Assembly: GCA_964036295.1 (NCBI GenBank)
Contig: OZ038465.1
Location: 13,144,167 to 13,208,166, forward strand
Origin: Plumapathes pennacea
Lineage: Eukaryota > Cnidaria > Anthozoa > Antipatharia > Myriopathidae
Length of the DNA: 64,000 bases
Direction: 5' to 3'
Shown: piece after piece, positions 24,819 to 43,084 of the stretch
How positions within the stretch are numbered: position 1 is the first letter of the stretch
Layout of the letters: each line of letters opens with the position of its first letter
The notes under the pieces: generated by a model
Database searches by the model: none
What the model saw: the letters and a program-made list of their open reading frames with translations, nothing else
Told to the model about the DNA's origin: nothing
Program-made: the position numbers and the translations under genes

Positions 24819-27295
24819 ATGATGCACTCTATCGAAGAGCTCACCGTTTTAACTATTGCCATGTTTTTCATCATTCTATGCAGCATCATTGGGAACTTTC
24901 TGGTGCTAATTTCGTTCAAATCTTCAAAAGCTCTCCGCCGAAACCACTCCAACTTTCTCATCTTGAATTTGGCAATGGCGGACTTTTTATCCGCGTGCGT
25001 TTTGATGCCATTTCAAATGGCAATATTCATCAAACCAGACTTGGTCAGGCACGGAGGGATTGTATGCTCTTTTGCGGGCCTCCTGTCGTATCCTTTCTTC
25101 ATTGTCTCGGTGTTCTCTCTGGTGATGTTGAGCTTTGAGAGATACCTCGCCCTGGGTCATCCTTTGAAGCACTTGAGAAGAATCACTTCCCGAGTCGTCA
25201 TGATCATGGTGGCTTACCCTTGGTTTCATTCCCTTTGCTATGTGGTTGGTTCGGGTCTGGGCTTTGAGATCAAGTTCGACCCTCAAAGTATGGACTGCGG
25301 CTTGGGCTGGAAAGACAGACACCTTGGCTTTGTGTTGTTCACCGGCCTGGTTCACGTGGTTTTTCCTTTCATCGCCCTCGTTGCGTTAAACATGAGGACA
25401 CTTCTTCTTGTAAGAAGTCAGCGACAAGGAGGAGCGCGCCTTCAAGCCTCTCAGAGTACGAACGTTTTTGTCATCCGACGAAAAGGTAAGAAAATAAACT
25501 ATGACACGACCGGACAAGATGGTACCTAGATAAGTACCTCGCAGAGTGAGGCAATTATAATCCTAGGAACTTTCGTGCCAAACTAAGTAACACTTGTCAC
25601 TAAATCGTTGTATACCCAGTTAGATTTTGTCCGTATCATCTGTTAGCCTAACTTTAGCGATCGCGCTTTGTGTCTAAGAACAGGGATAGTGTCAATGAGA
25701 TGCTTGCCTTGTGCAGCATATACGGCAAAACGTCCAAACTTGTGAGGAAACATGGTCGTGTTAATTTGCCTGGAAAAACGTTAGATATAGAAGATTTAGT
25801 CCAAAGCATCTTTCTGCAGAAGCATGTAGTTCTATAAAAGCTTCACAAAATGAATAGTTGTGTTACTGGGAAGCGCTGAAAGAATGACACTTCACTTGAT
25901 GTCTCGGGAAAAAAACTAAATTAGGGCTACGTGAACCAGTTAGAAACACGTTACATGCTTCTGAGAAATAGCTAATGCCTTCCATCCGGAAGGTAAAGAC
26001 GGTCTGTAGTACATTTGGCGTAAATGTAAATCGTATATTTACTTTGCATATGTCTTTGAAAAAGTCGACGGTTAGTCTAATATCATTCTGCTAAGTCAAG
26101 GGCGGCCCAACTGATCTTTCCAATGTAATCAACGGCTAATGTATATATCAGTTTACTTTACTATGGATCGAGATAATTAGATTTTAAATATGAGACTTGG
26201 TGACGTCTGTAAAGCTCCAGAGAATCCATGTCATCCTGCATGTTTGCTTTTGTCAGGTCGTTGATTCATAACCTTTTCACTCCCAAGAGTGACCAACTTC
26301 AATTCAGTTCTCACCAGAGATATACAGCTTGGGTTTTGATACCTTGCTCAGATAAAAGCTGATTAAACTATCATTTCTCACTATTTCACTCACACTATTT
26401 CTAAACGCATGGCATTCGGTCATGCACGATTTACTGCACTCCCGCGAAATTCAAATTTATACATGCGCAGTGGCGTTCAAAGTTAAATTTCACGTTACAT
26501 CATTCATGTCTTGAAATCAACACTGCGCGCAGCGGTCTTACGGGGAGAATGCTAATTAAACTAGAGTAGCGCTGGAAGCCGAGAATAAAACCTTGCAATG
26601 AAATTAAACGCACGAGCCGATCTACTGGGCCCGGTTTTTCGAAAGCTGATTAAGCTAATCCAGGATTTAACCAAATTCTTTCTCTCGACCTCTCTGCCAA
26701 TAAACTGCAGAGTTTTGTTCGAAGATGGATTAAAAGGCTTGTTCCAGCTTAAAAACGCATAAAGGAAGTTGCTGTGGGCGAAACCTTCACATTTGCCGGC
26801 ATATAAATGACATGAAAGTTTAGACCTATAGCCTAATCGTGCTTTCAAAAACCGGGCCCAGCTGTGTACACGTGTAACTCAACGATGAACTGCAAATGTA
26901 ACGCGCGGTTTTATGCTCTTATACTTTTAGAACATCTCACCAGCTTTTCTTTTAACCTTTTAACAGAAAGCCAAGCAAGACTCACCAAACTTTCTCTCAT
27001 CATCATCCTTGCTTTCCTGGTTTGTTGGAGTCCGTACCTCATAACGCGCATGCTCGCACTGCTTTCCATCGACGCTCCAGTGACTGTTCAGACATGCGCA
27101 GTGTGGATTCTTCACTTGCACTCCGTTGCAAACCCAGTGGTCTATACCTGTTACAAAACGAGTTTCAGAAAGGCCATCTACGACCTTCTTGTAAAGAAAC
27201 CCACGTCTACCGCAAGAATCAGCGTGACGTCATCACAAATGGTGATGGCCGCAAGGCCTGATGGACTTGTTGTTGCTCCTTTTGAAGTGACCTGA
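24819..27295 (+). CDS. Class A (rhodopsin-family) G-protein-coupled receptor
   Basis: Two coding exons, 24819-25485 and 26967-27295, are joined through the split codon G|AA to give 331 residues. I chose the ATG at 24819 because the frame upstream contains no other ATG. A strong acceptor at 24775 suggests the start lies within an internal exon. Class A landmarks are complete: GN in TM1 (residues 25-26), LAMAD in TM2 (Asp55), a TM3 Cys at 83 with a partner Cys in ECL2 (SMDCGLGW), ERY at 107-109, VFPF in TM5, CWSPY at 242-246 in TM6 and NPVVY at 278-282 in TM7. The residue at the retinal Schiff-base position is His272, not Lys, so this is not a working opsin. No biogenic-amine Asp in TM3 is obvious. 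The ligand is unknown; cnidarians have large lineage-specific sets of such receptors. The intron falls in the third intracellular loop and hosts two MITE-like repeats. Confidence 0.9.
26274..26390. mobile_element. CTTTCACTCCCAA family, truncated copy 3
   Basis: CTTTTCACTCCCAAGAGTGA, ACCTTGCTCAGATAAAAGCT and GATTAAACTATCA match the other two copies in the same order, but the distal half is missing. It lies in the GPCR intron. Confidence 0.6.
26625..26861. mobile_element. MITE with CTGGGCCCGGTTTTT terminal inverted repeats
   Basis: The left end CTGGGCCCGGTTTTTCGAAAG is mirrored by CTTTCAAAAACCGGGCCCAG at the right end. It is 237 bp, non-coding, and inside the GPCR intron. Internal blocks (AATTCTTTCTCT, AAACTGCAG, GATTAAAAGG) recur at 44430-44650 and more weakly at 34490-34625, which are older copies. 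Confidence 0.8.
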
Positions 27296-27860
27296 GAAGC
27301 GGATGAAGAAAGAAGAACAAATCCTACCCAGCAGGGTTTGCCGTTTAGTGCCGCTTACCTACAGGAACGCCTTCTCAGTCAATCGGGTTGTTTTAGTTTA
27401 CGTCCGTGAATTCATACAAAATCTGAAGCTGGGACCGTGTTCACGTGATTATGCGCGTGTGAATGGCACTCACAAACTCCCTCGCGACCTTCGTAATTAT
27501 AGTTTTAATCGTAGGAAATTTTTGTCAAATATTTTATGAAATATGGTTGCAACGTCTTTAATTCGCCCACGAAAATAATCTAATTGATGATAAGATTGAT
27601 ATAATAAGCTAAGATATTTAAGCCTTTGATCACATTCCGGCTTCAGGTTGGCGGTGGAAATTGAAAATGGCAGATAGAGAATTTCAGGCGCGCAAAGAAT
27701 TCTGGATGACACGTCTTTCCATATGTTGAGAAAGTTCATAGTTTGATAATTAAACTCACTTCTTAAATACAAAATGATCGGCCAATCTCTGTATACGACT
27801 GCTTATGAATTAAATAAGGATGGTTGAATCTTACCACCCTGAGTGAAAATGTCTTTAGCC
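27296..27860. other. GPCR 3' flank, nothing recognised
   Basis: No coding motif or structured repeat was seen between the GPCR stop and the repeat at 27868. Confidence 0.4.
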
Positions 27861-27867
27861 AGCCAGA

Positions 27868-28101
27868 ATACAGTCAACTCTCTCTAAGTGGACACCCCTC
27901 TAAAGCGGACAGCTCGCAGATTTGGTTCTTGCCGATTTTCACTTGTTTCTCTATAACTGAACTCTCTCTAAAACAGACACCTCTCTAAGGCAGACAGCTT
28001 GCAGAATTGGTCCTTGCCGATTTTCACTTGTTTCTCTGTAACTGAACTCTCTCTAAGGCGGACATTAAATGCTAGTCCCGAGGGTGTCCGCCTTAGAGAT
28101 A
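27868..28101. mobile_element. Repeat element with internal 93-bp tandem unit and inverted ends
   Basis: It starts TACAGTCAACTCTCTCTAAG and ends GGTGTCCGCCTTAGAGAT, so the GTGGACACC and GGTGTCC parts face each other. Inside, TTCACTTGTTTCTCTRTAAC preceded by GGTYCTTGCCGATT occurs twice, about 93 bases apart. It resembles the CAGT-AACC repeats at 2642 and 55665. Confidence 0.6.
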
Positions 28102-28109
28102 GCACAATA

Positions 28110-29450
28110 CTTTAATTCTCCTACCGTCGCTTTTTGCCCGCCGCCCCAAGATCTGGCCATCAGTTTCCGAGAATGGCTCAAAACCTATTTGAAGGTAACA
28201 AAATTGGCCAAACGACCTCTCATTTCAAACTTTCTTTTATTAAAAGAAGCCAACAAAGCAAAGGCAAGCAGACTTTGTGAGAATGGAGTGCTTTTTGGTT
28301 GGCTGTAGTAAACCAAAAGTAATTAGAGCGTTAATTATAAAGGCTGTTAGAAAATAGGTTGCAATTGGTTTCACTCTGAGAAATTGTCCAATGATCTACA
28401 GTACGAAAGCGCTTTCTTGCAAGCAGATCGCAACTATGTTTTCTCCTAATTGGCCAACAATGCTGCCAAACTCAAAACCAAAGAAATCACGTGCAACAGC
28501 TTAACAGACCGTAAGGTCATGCAACCAACAAAATAGTGTATACACAGCAAAACAAAATATAATACAGTAAGATATAGGTCCAAAGGGATGCAAACAATAC
28601 CGACCGCTTGGCAGTTGCAATTTTACCTTTGTATAAATTTGGCAAATGAATCTGATAAATATATCACCATTATACGACTACACCAAGAGAGGATGACTAA
28701 GAAAGCCCGGTCACCAAGTATGCCCCTTCAAAATCCGTTTCAAGATCTGCATTTAATTAAATTAACCAGTCAAATAAGATTTTAACCTTTGCAAATTTAA
28801 AAATAGATTTTGAGAGACTTACAACACCGTTACGAATCGACACGAATTTACACAATGTGATTCTTGTAGTAAGAAGGTCGCATGCAATGGTAAGCAAAGA
28901 TCTGACCGTATAAGTTGGCCCTTACTCATCCTCTTTGGGAAAGCCCTTGACTTAATAAACAGAAATATCAACACCTTAAAAGTTCATGTGTTCGCTGTGC
29001 GGAAATTGCCACAAGCATGAAAGCGAGGCTCTTCTGGCCTCCTCAGTCGCCTTGGCTACTTTGGAGCCATCCTCGTCCCCAGGCTCTTTTTCCTAAGAGC
29101 CTGGGTGACAGTAAAACTATCCTGTTTCCGGTAAGCATCACTCTGAAGCCAACATGACGAACACCGTGCAATGAGCGAATCGAGTGCAAAATAGTTTAAT
29201 CTCAAGAGTAAGAACGGCGAGGAACAACTTAAGAACGACGAAAACACCCCATACTTTTGTTCTGTCCTCGCCGATGGGGATTGGTCTTGGATCCTCTGAC
29301 GTCATACACCCGGGCACGAAAGTCGTGCAGGGCTACATTTTCGATCATCAATCGGGTATTTCCAGTCAAATGGAACGGTCACAATTTCCGAAAAATACGA
29401 GTACCTTCCGAGGAGTTCCCTTTTTTCTTCAGGACAAGCTGCACCGTTTG
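28110..29450. other. Intergenic, no gene recognised
   Basis: No supported coding exon. A small hairpin at about 29079-29107 (arms CCCAGGCTCTT and AAGAGCCTGGG) is the only structure noticed. Confidence 0.4.
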
Positions 29451-29451
29451 C

Positions 29452-29452
29452 G

Positions 29453-29483
<31 letters not shown>

Positions 29484-29590
29484 AACAACGACAGCCATAA
29501 TAACGACAACACAACAACAACAACACAACAACGACAGCAACAACAACGACAACAACAAGAATAACAACAACATCGACAACATCGACAACA
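29452..29590. repeat. (CAA)n-type microsatellite
   Basis: Interrupted CAA/AAC triplets with ACG and ATA variants lie in the 3' flank of the channel gene. It opens long spurious Asn/Thr or Val/Leu frames on both strands. Confidence 0.85.
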
Positions 29591-29754
29591 ACTATCCGTG
29601 TCATGCTCTTCGCAGACAATTGGCGTTGCGCCGAACGACTTGGCACTTGTTACTCCTCGTTTCAATATATGGTATATCTTGGGTATACACAGTGAGAGAA
29701 AAAGAAAATACTGTTCCATTTGTCCAAAAATTCCATACAAAACGGCAAGCGCTC

Positions 29755-37476
<7,722 letters not shown>

Positions 37477-39940
37477 CAGATTTGCTCTAACTGAATGTGC
37501 GACAGGTTTTCAATCTGTTTAAAGACGGCCACGAACGCCAATCACGTATGGTTGCGTCATTAACCGCAATAAAAAACACAGTTGTCAGTTGGCCCTCTGG
37601 ACAAAAGAATCGCAGCTCGATAACACTTTAGTTAAATATATCATCACCATTTGTTGCGCTTCTTAACAACTCAAACCGAAAAAGCGCAGCTCCCGAAATG
37701 GAAAATATAAAACGTTAACGGTCGAAGCAATTTTATAAATCGATACACAATGAACACACATTGGTTTGGCAATGTAATAATGGATCTTAATTCTAAACAA
37801 AAACGCATTATTTATTACTAATGCCTTAGGCTTATTTTTCATGCTGACCTCAAAATTAAACAACCTCTTGAAGGCGTTCGCTGTGCGTGCAACTTTAAAT
37901 GCCCTACAAAAGACTCGAATCAAAACTCCTTACCACGAAATGTACAGAAGAATAGACCTTAAAACCAAGAGAAAAGACTTCAATGCCAGCGCACTTCCTG
38001 ACTCGGAAATACGTACAGGATGTGCTCTGAAGTAATAAAAGCTAGCAGTTCTATAAACTAATGTTTGGTTGACGTTGGTAGTCGTACAAAAAGGAATGAT
38101 TTCATAGTTTGTCATAACGTATGACTGATGAAAGGCCTGGAGTGATTAGTTATTAAAAATCTCTCAAGCCAGAAATTATCAACGCTGCAGGGAATTGTAA
38201 ACACTGATACCAACACCCCACGAAACCGCAGCGAGAATGAATAAAAATAAAAGTTATTTAGTTCTCTCTTATGTTTTCTTTCTTCCTTCCCTGCGTTCTG
38301 TCTGTCTGTCTGAGGACATTTAAGAAACGCAAGGTTCAGGCAATCCACAAAAGGGCTCTGACAGCTCTTCGAATTGATTTTGTTGTCAAAAACATGTCCT
38401 CTGCTCTGTAATTGAAAATCCCCGCAACCATGTTACAAAATTCAGCCACAAACCGATTATGAATAAGTGAGCTTTCTATAATATCGTCATTTATCTCCTG
38501 TGTATTGTCTTGTTATAAAATTTATGGGCCAGGTTAGAATCAAATCAATCCAGGCTAAATTGGTGTAAACAGTCGACGTTTTCTTATCTATGAAATGAAG
38601 AGATACGGCTGATTATTTGAGAGTGTGATCGCGTCCGATATCATGTTTTATCAGCCGGTCCTTGCTTTGAGATTACGAACGGCCGAGGGTTAAGTGGGAT
38701 TAATTAATTAAGTTCTTTTATCAGTGCAACAACAATCTTCAGGGTATGATTAGTTTAATTTGTCATCAAGAGAGCCGTCATTCATATAACACCGACCCAC
38801 CTCCTTTTGTCGCTTGGGGGCAAAATAATGCAAAGTAAGACCCCGCACGCAACCAATTCACAGCTGCGAGCTTATTGGGGCATTTATAAAGCACCAGCGA
38901 CGTGAGCAAGAAACCACCGATTGTGTATGTTTTTTGACAAACAGTAAATTTAGTCATAAATCGGTCGAACCCTCCAGTAACAAAATTTAAGAAAGACATC
39001 CTTGGTATTTGTCTCAGTGTTCAATAGACCTGAAATGAAATGGGATTTTTTTGCCAAAAGTGACTAACTGATAAACAGTTTCTAACTCCACCTGAACTGT
39101 CAAGTGAAACCAAAAAGAGTGACTATTCAATTAAAAGCTTTCAACGAATGATAGTGCTCACCTAGCTGTTAAGCGGAGCCGAATTTGGTTTTCGACAGAC
39201 AAAAGTTTGGCCATGTGAAACGGTTACAGTTTAGGAGTTGCCTAATCTCCATACCTTGTTTTCCAACCTTATCCGTTCGAAGGATTCAAGTGATGACAGG
39301 GCCGCGTTGACCACTTGACGGCAGAGCCGTGTTGTTTACCACCTTATCGCTTTCATGCCTTTTAATTTTTAAGCGGTTGTGCGGAAGTTTATTTTTGTCC
39401 TAGTGCGAATGAAAACTAATTTACATACACCTGCACATACTTCAAGCAGCGTGACAATACTCGGCCAGCGAGTGTTGTAAAATGAGAGTTCTCGGTAGAT
39501 ATCCGGGCTAAAATAGCACATGAATATTGCGAGACATTAAAGCAAAGCATTGAGTCGTACAACCTATAAAGTTCTCTGTCTTGATGTCTTCCCACGCTAA
39601 AGAAAATAAAGCCCCTCAAACAAAAGAATAGTATTATGATTAGATTTTTCGTCTGATTTTTGGCCCGTGAAGCCGTAGAAAGTAAAAAGAACAGAAAACA
39701 ACCTACTGTTCCTTTAACTCCTACTACTAAAATCTCGTTTAAAATAATACATGCTTGTGCGAATCTCTGTTGACAAGGACAGGTTTCTAATAAATCTTTT
39801 AGCAGGCATATATTATACACATATTTTAAGTAATAGAATAGGACTGTTCCAGCGCTTTGGTCTGAAATACGTATAACTTGAGTCTTTCTGGTCTGAGATA
39901 AGGTGTAATTTTGATATGAGACGACAAGCGCAAGATACGG
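37477..39940. other. Upstream flank of the channel gene, no gene recognised
   Basis: The channel promoter should lie in the first part, but no core motif stands out. Elsewhere there are only short frames without motif or splice context. A 202-codon minus-strand frame starting inside the next repeat is listed separately. Confidence 0.4.
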
Positions 39941-40024
39941 GAACAGGTCCTGGTTGTTTAAAGAGTGTGATATCCACCGGATAAATCCATATTCAGTAGA
40001 CAATATATGCTTAAAAGTTAACAC
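39416..40024 (-). other. Unexplained 202-codon open frame
   Basis: The longest uninterrupted frame in the gene-poor part starts at an ATG inside the foldback repeat at 39946-40092 and runs to 39416. It is rich in Leu, Phe and Ser and has two hydrophobic stretches (TVGCFLFFLLSTASR, LIIILFFCLRGFIFFSVG). No family is recognised. Its start within a MITE and lack of conserved motifs argue for chance, but the length in AT-rich DNA is unusual. Confidence 0.2.
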
Positions 40025-40092
40025 TTATCACTGGATAGCGATTTATCCACTGAATAGCGCTATCCACTCTTTGAACAACCCACAGGCCCTGG
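39946..40092. mobile_element. Foldback MITE with GGTCCTGGTTGTT ends
   Basis: The left end GGTCCTGGTTGTTTAAAGAG mirrors the right end CTCTTTGAACAACCCACAGG with small gaps. Inside, ATCCACCGGATAAATC faces GGATAGCGATTTATCC. It is 147 bp and non-coding. Confidence 0.7.
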
Positions 40093-40589
40093 TTTAAAAA
40101 TGGTTATGGAAAACAACAAATTTTGGTCTGATGAATAACCTAAAATAAGGTTTTGAGAACCGTATTGCACACCAAAATTCTCAGGAATACCTATACTTTG
40201 TTCACACTCAGTTGTACGGAACACGGCTATGTCTTTTCGGTTGCTCCACAATATATGCTACAGCCTACTGGAAACCGAAAGATGAATTGTTAGGTTTGAC
40301 ATATAAATAGTTAATAAATATCAGGGCGCGACAAAAGCTACCCTGCAGGCATCAGGCCTAAACAATCGTAACTGCAATCCCTCTAATTTCAAAATATTCT
40401 TCTCCATACTCTGGCGTCTATCAAAGTTTTTCTCAGTTGTTTTACTTGACTTATCAACAATCTGAAGCTGAATAGAAAAAAGCGCAAGCTGAAAGGAAAA
40501 AAGAGTTCATTTTCTTTGTTTGTCTGTCGAAATGCCGAAAATAGATAATAATAAACAAAGAATCAAAAACATTCATGGAGGTCCCTTAC

Positions 40590-41330
40590 AACTGAATAAC
40601 TGCTTTTAGAATCATGGGAGCTCTAATTGATTTGAGCGGTGTCATACCTTGTTGGTCTTATTTAACAGAGAAGATATTGACCCGTATAAGTACACGATAA
40701 GAGGTTCAGTGTTGACATCAAGGCTAGTGTAATAATCTTAGGTAGTTTTGCAAATGTTGATAAGTAAATATCGAAACGGGTCAACAATTCTGAAGGTTTT
40801 CCAGCTTGAATGGACGTCGGAAAGAGAAGATGCGAAGAATCACTTTGAACTACACATAATTGAATCCACTTTCACATCTAAGGCACATTCTTACCTCTAA
40901 ATGAAACAGAGTGTGAGACTTCAAGTCCACTTTAGCAATCACTGTATCCACCAAAGCGTCCAAATGATCGTCACATTCGTCACAACTGTCGTCGCACGTC
41001 GACGCTGCAGCCCTTGGGAACTCTTCAACAGATTTTCTTGGACACAGATACCTCCAGTCTTAAACACAAATCAGAGAAATAAACACACATATTTAATATG
41101 TACATTCTAATGGTTCAATACACTGCCTCCGGCCATGACATCTTTATTGAAATTGATCCACTGTTGGACAACTGTCTATATTAAGCAATTAAAGGCGTAA
41201 TAATACAATTTGGAAAAGGATTTTTGTTCTCAACTCTTTTGAGAACACCTCAAAAGCACGAAAATCTTCAGTGCGATATGATAGTATCAAAACTGCGATT
41301 GAAGTGCGGATTTTGTAGTTCAGTGTAACG
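40590..41330. repeat. Tandem segmental duplication, unit 1
   Basis: It aligns in order to 41640-43080 by blocks such as GAGCTCTAATT, ACAGAGAAGATATTGAC, TGTAATAATCTT, GGAAARAGAAGATGC, the exon-like segment 41058-40895, and GCCTCCGGCCATGA with its flank. Unit 1 lacks the three foldback insertions seen in unit 2. Confidence 0.75.
40895..41058 (-). pseudogene. Exon-like segment, duplicated (unit 1 copy)
   Basis: On the minus strand, an AAG acceptor at 41059 and a GAG|GTAAGA donor at 40895 bound a segment of 164 bases. One frame is open throughout and Cys/Asp-rich (CDDSCDECDDHLDALVDTVI). The frame matching the intact unit 2 copy starts TGGICVQENLLKSS but hits a stop before the donor. No family is recognised. 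It may be a decayed duplicate exon or an alternative exon. Confidence 0.3.
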
Positions 41331-41750
41331 CTCGTAAAAAATAAAGACTTATCCACGAAACTCAATACTAGGACCCAATACTCAACTCAACTATAAATTA
41401 GTTCAATGCATTTTGTATAACATATTTTACATGGTTTATTTTACCTATACAATGACCACAATCTCTAACATTTGACTTCGCCTTTCATGGAAGCAAGAGG
41501 AAGGAACGGAAGCGTTCAGTAACCCAAGCGACACTGAAACTCGGTTTGTGTGATTGTGTGATTTGTGTGATTCTGCCTTTTTTTTTTCTGTTGAAATATA
41601 AAAAACAAACCTCATGGGGTAACTAAACAACGAAAGATCTGTTTTAGAATAAGAGCTCTAATTTACGTGAGCGAGGTCATGCCCAGTTTGGCTTTATTTG
41701 ACCTCCGTGGACACAAAATATCGCCGCAACAGAGAAGATATTGACTGTTA

Positions 41751-42238
41751 TGACCCATCAAATATTTCCTCCCGCGCGTGATTGGTGGAATCGTGACACG
41801 TGACCGAATAACGTCCGCTCACGAGCGGACGTTATCAGCGAATAACCCCCGCCTTGCGAACAAACGCTGTTTATTGACAATATCCGAACACAATTTTATA
41901 TATTAATCACAAAAACCCATTACGAAATGACTACCGAGGAGGACATCAATTTATTGGTCGAAAAAGCAGTTCCAGAAAGCACCAAAAAGCTTCACAGTCC
42001 CCGCGCCATTATTTGCGCTGCAAGAGGAAATATTTGAAGGATAATAAAGACAATAAACTAATTTTGGCGTCGGAAATATGCACGGATAATTGTCCTTGGA
42101 CATTATCTGTTCCTCGAAGCTCACAGTTGCCCTCGATCTTCGCTCTCGGGCAACTGTTCACTTCTCGGAACAGATAATATCCTCGGACAATTATCCGTGC
42201 ATGTTTCCTCGCCAAAAGTAGTCTATTGTTTATATATA
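41751..42238. mobile_element. Foldback element family A, copy 2, with 36-codon ORF
   Basis: It is near identical to 33280-33720 over most of its length. It carries an extra inverted piece near 41812-41836 (GTCCGCTC facing GAGCGGAC). The right half is a long hairpin with about 80-base arms. An ATG at 41927 opens 36 codons (MTTEEDINLLVEKAVPESTK, then KLHSPRAI...) ending TGA at 42037. The frame start resembles, in my reading, N-termini of DUF3504/tyrosine-recombinase-derived (QRICH1- or KCTD1-like) proteins abundant in cnidarians, but that is only a suggestion. Confidence 0.85.
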
Positions 42239-42407
42239 ATTTTCACTAAAACAATAATAGGTTAATTTTTGACGTCAAGATTAATGTAATAATCTTGGGT
42301 AGTACTTGTATATGCTGCAAAGCAAACAACAAAACGGGCCAACCGTTTTATTGCAGCTCGAATTAACATCGGAAAAAGAAGATGCAATGTATTAGTTTGG
42401 GCGCGCG

Positions 42408-42513
42408 GAGATATGAAATTTATCTTCTCGTGTTCATCTTGATATCTCACTCGTTCGCTTCGCTCACTCGTGAGATATCGAGATGAACACGAGAAGATAA
42501 ATTTCATATCTCC
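42408..42513. mobile_element. Near-perfect foldback element B
   Basis: Arms GGAGATATGAAATTTATCTT and AAGATAAATTTCATATCTCC continue inward through CTCGTGTTCATCT to a short loop of CGCTTCGCT. It is 106 bp and non-coding, inserted in duplication unit 2 only. Confidence 0.85.
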
Positions 42514-42541
42514 AAGCGTCCGTGTATTATTCTGTTTATTT

Positions 42542-42708
42542 CATAAACTCTGGTGTGATACAGAGATTTCCGCCACTAAGAAATGAAAAAACATGCAAGA
42601 TCATTGCTTGGCTGATATTAACACACGTAAAAAATATCGTATTTTTACGTGTGTTCAGATACGACATTTCTCAGTGGCGGAAATCTCTATATCACACCAG
42701 AGTTTATG
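42542..42708. mobile_element. Foldback element C
   Basis: Arms CATAAACTCTGGTGTGATA and TATCACACCAGAGTTTATG, with GAGATTTCCGCCACT facing AGTGGCGGAAATCTC. A central hairpin ACACGTAAAAAATA/TATTTTTACGTGT is nested inside. It is inserted in unit 2 directly beside element B. Confidence 0.85.
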
Positions 42709-42724
42709 TAATAAACGTTATTAC

Positions 42725-42867
42725 CTGTACATAAAACTTCGCAGTGTCCTTCTAATTTCCCGAATGTCCGTCACATTCGACACAGCTGTTGTCGCACAAC
42801 GATGTTCTCTTGAAAGGGACGCTTGAAATCTCTTGTATAGATTTCCTTGGGTACAGGCACCACAAGT
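42725..42867 (-). CDS. Candidate exon of an unrecognised gene (unit 2 copy)
   Basis: On the minus strand, 143 bases lie between a TTTTAAG acceptor and an ACAG|GTAATA donor. They are open in phase 0 from TCGACTQGNLYKRFQASL to DIREIRRTLRSFMY and leave two bases for the next exon. The candidate exon at 50042-49951 ends in phase 0 and could join it. No family is recognised, and no following exon was found. Confidence 0.3.
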
Positions 42868-43084
42868 CTTAAAAGCAAAGCAGAAATATAACAAAACATA
42901 ATTATTTTAATTTACATTCTAAAGGCTCAATACATTGATTATCGCCTCCGGCCATGAAAGCGTTAATTGAAAATGATCTATTCATCTACAATAGAGTGGC
43001 ATAAAAAAGTTCGGAAAAGGCTTTTCGTGCTTTTGAGGTGCTTACGACTATCACATCGTACTGAACTTAATATTTTACCACGTG

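Larger units (their letters stand above)
41640..43080. repeat. Tandem segmental duplication, unit 2, with nested insertions
   Basis: This is the second copy of 40590-41330, enlarged by insertion of foldback elements at 41751-42238, 42408-42513 and 42542-42708. The right-hand homology continues through CCTCCGGCCATGA and GGAAAAGG to about 43080. Confidence 0.75.

Noticed and set aside
24819-27295. Opsin identity for the GPCR
   Set aside because: The Schiff-base lysine position in TM7 is His272.
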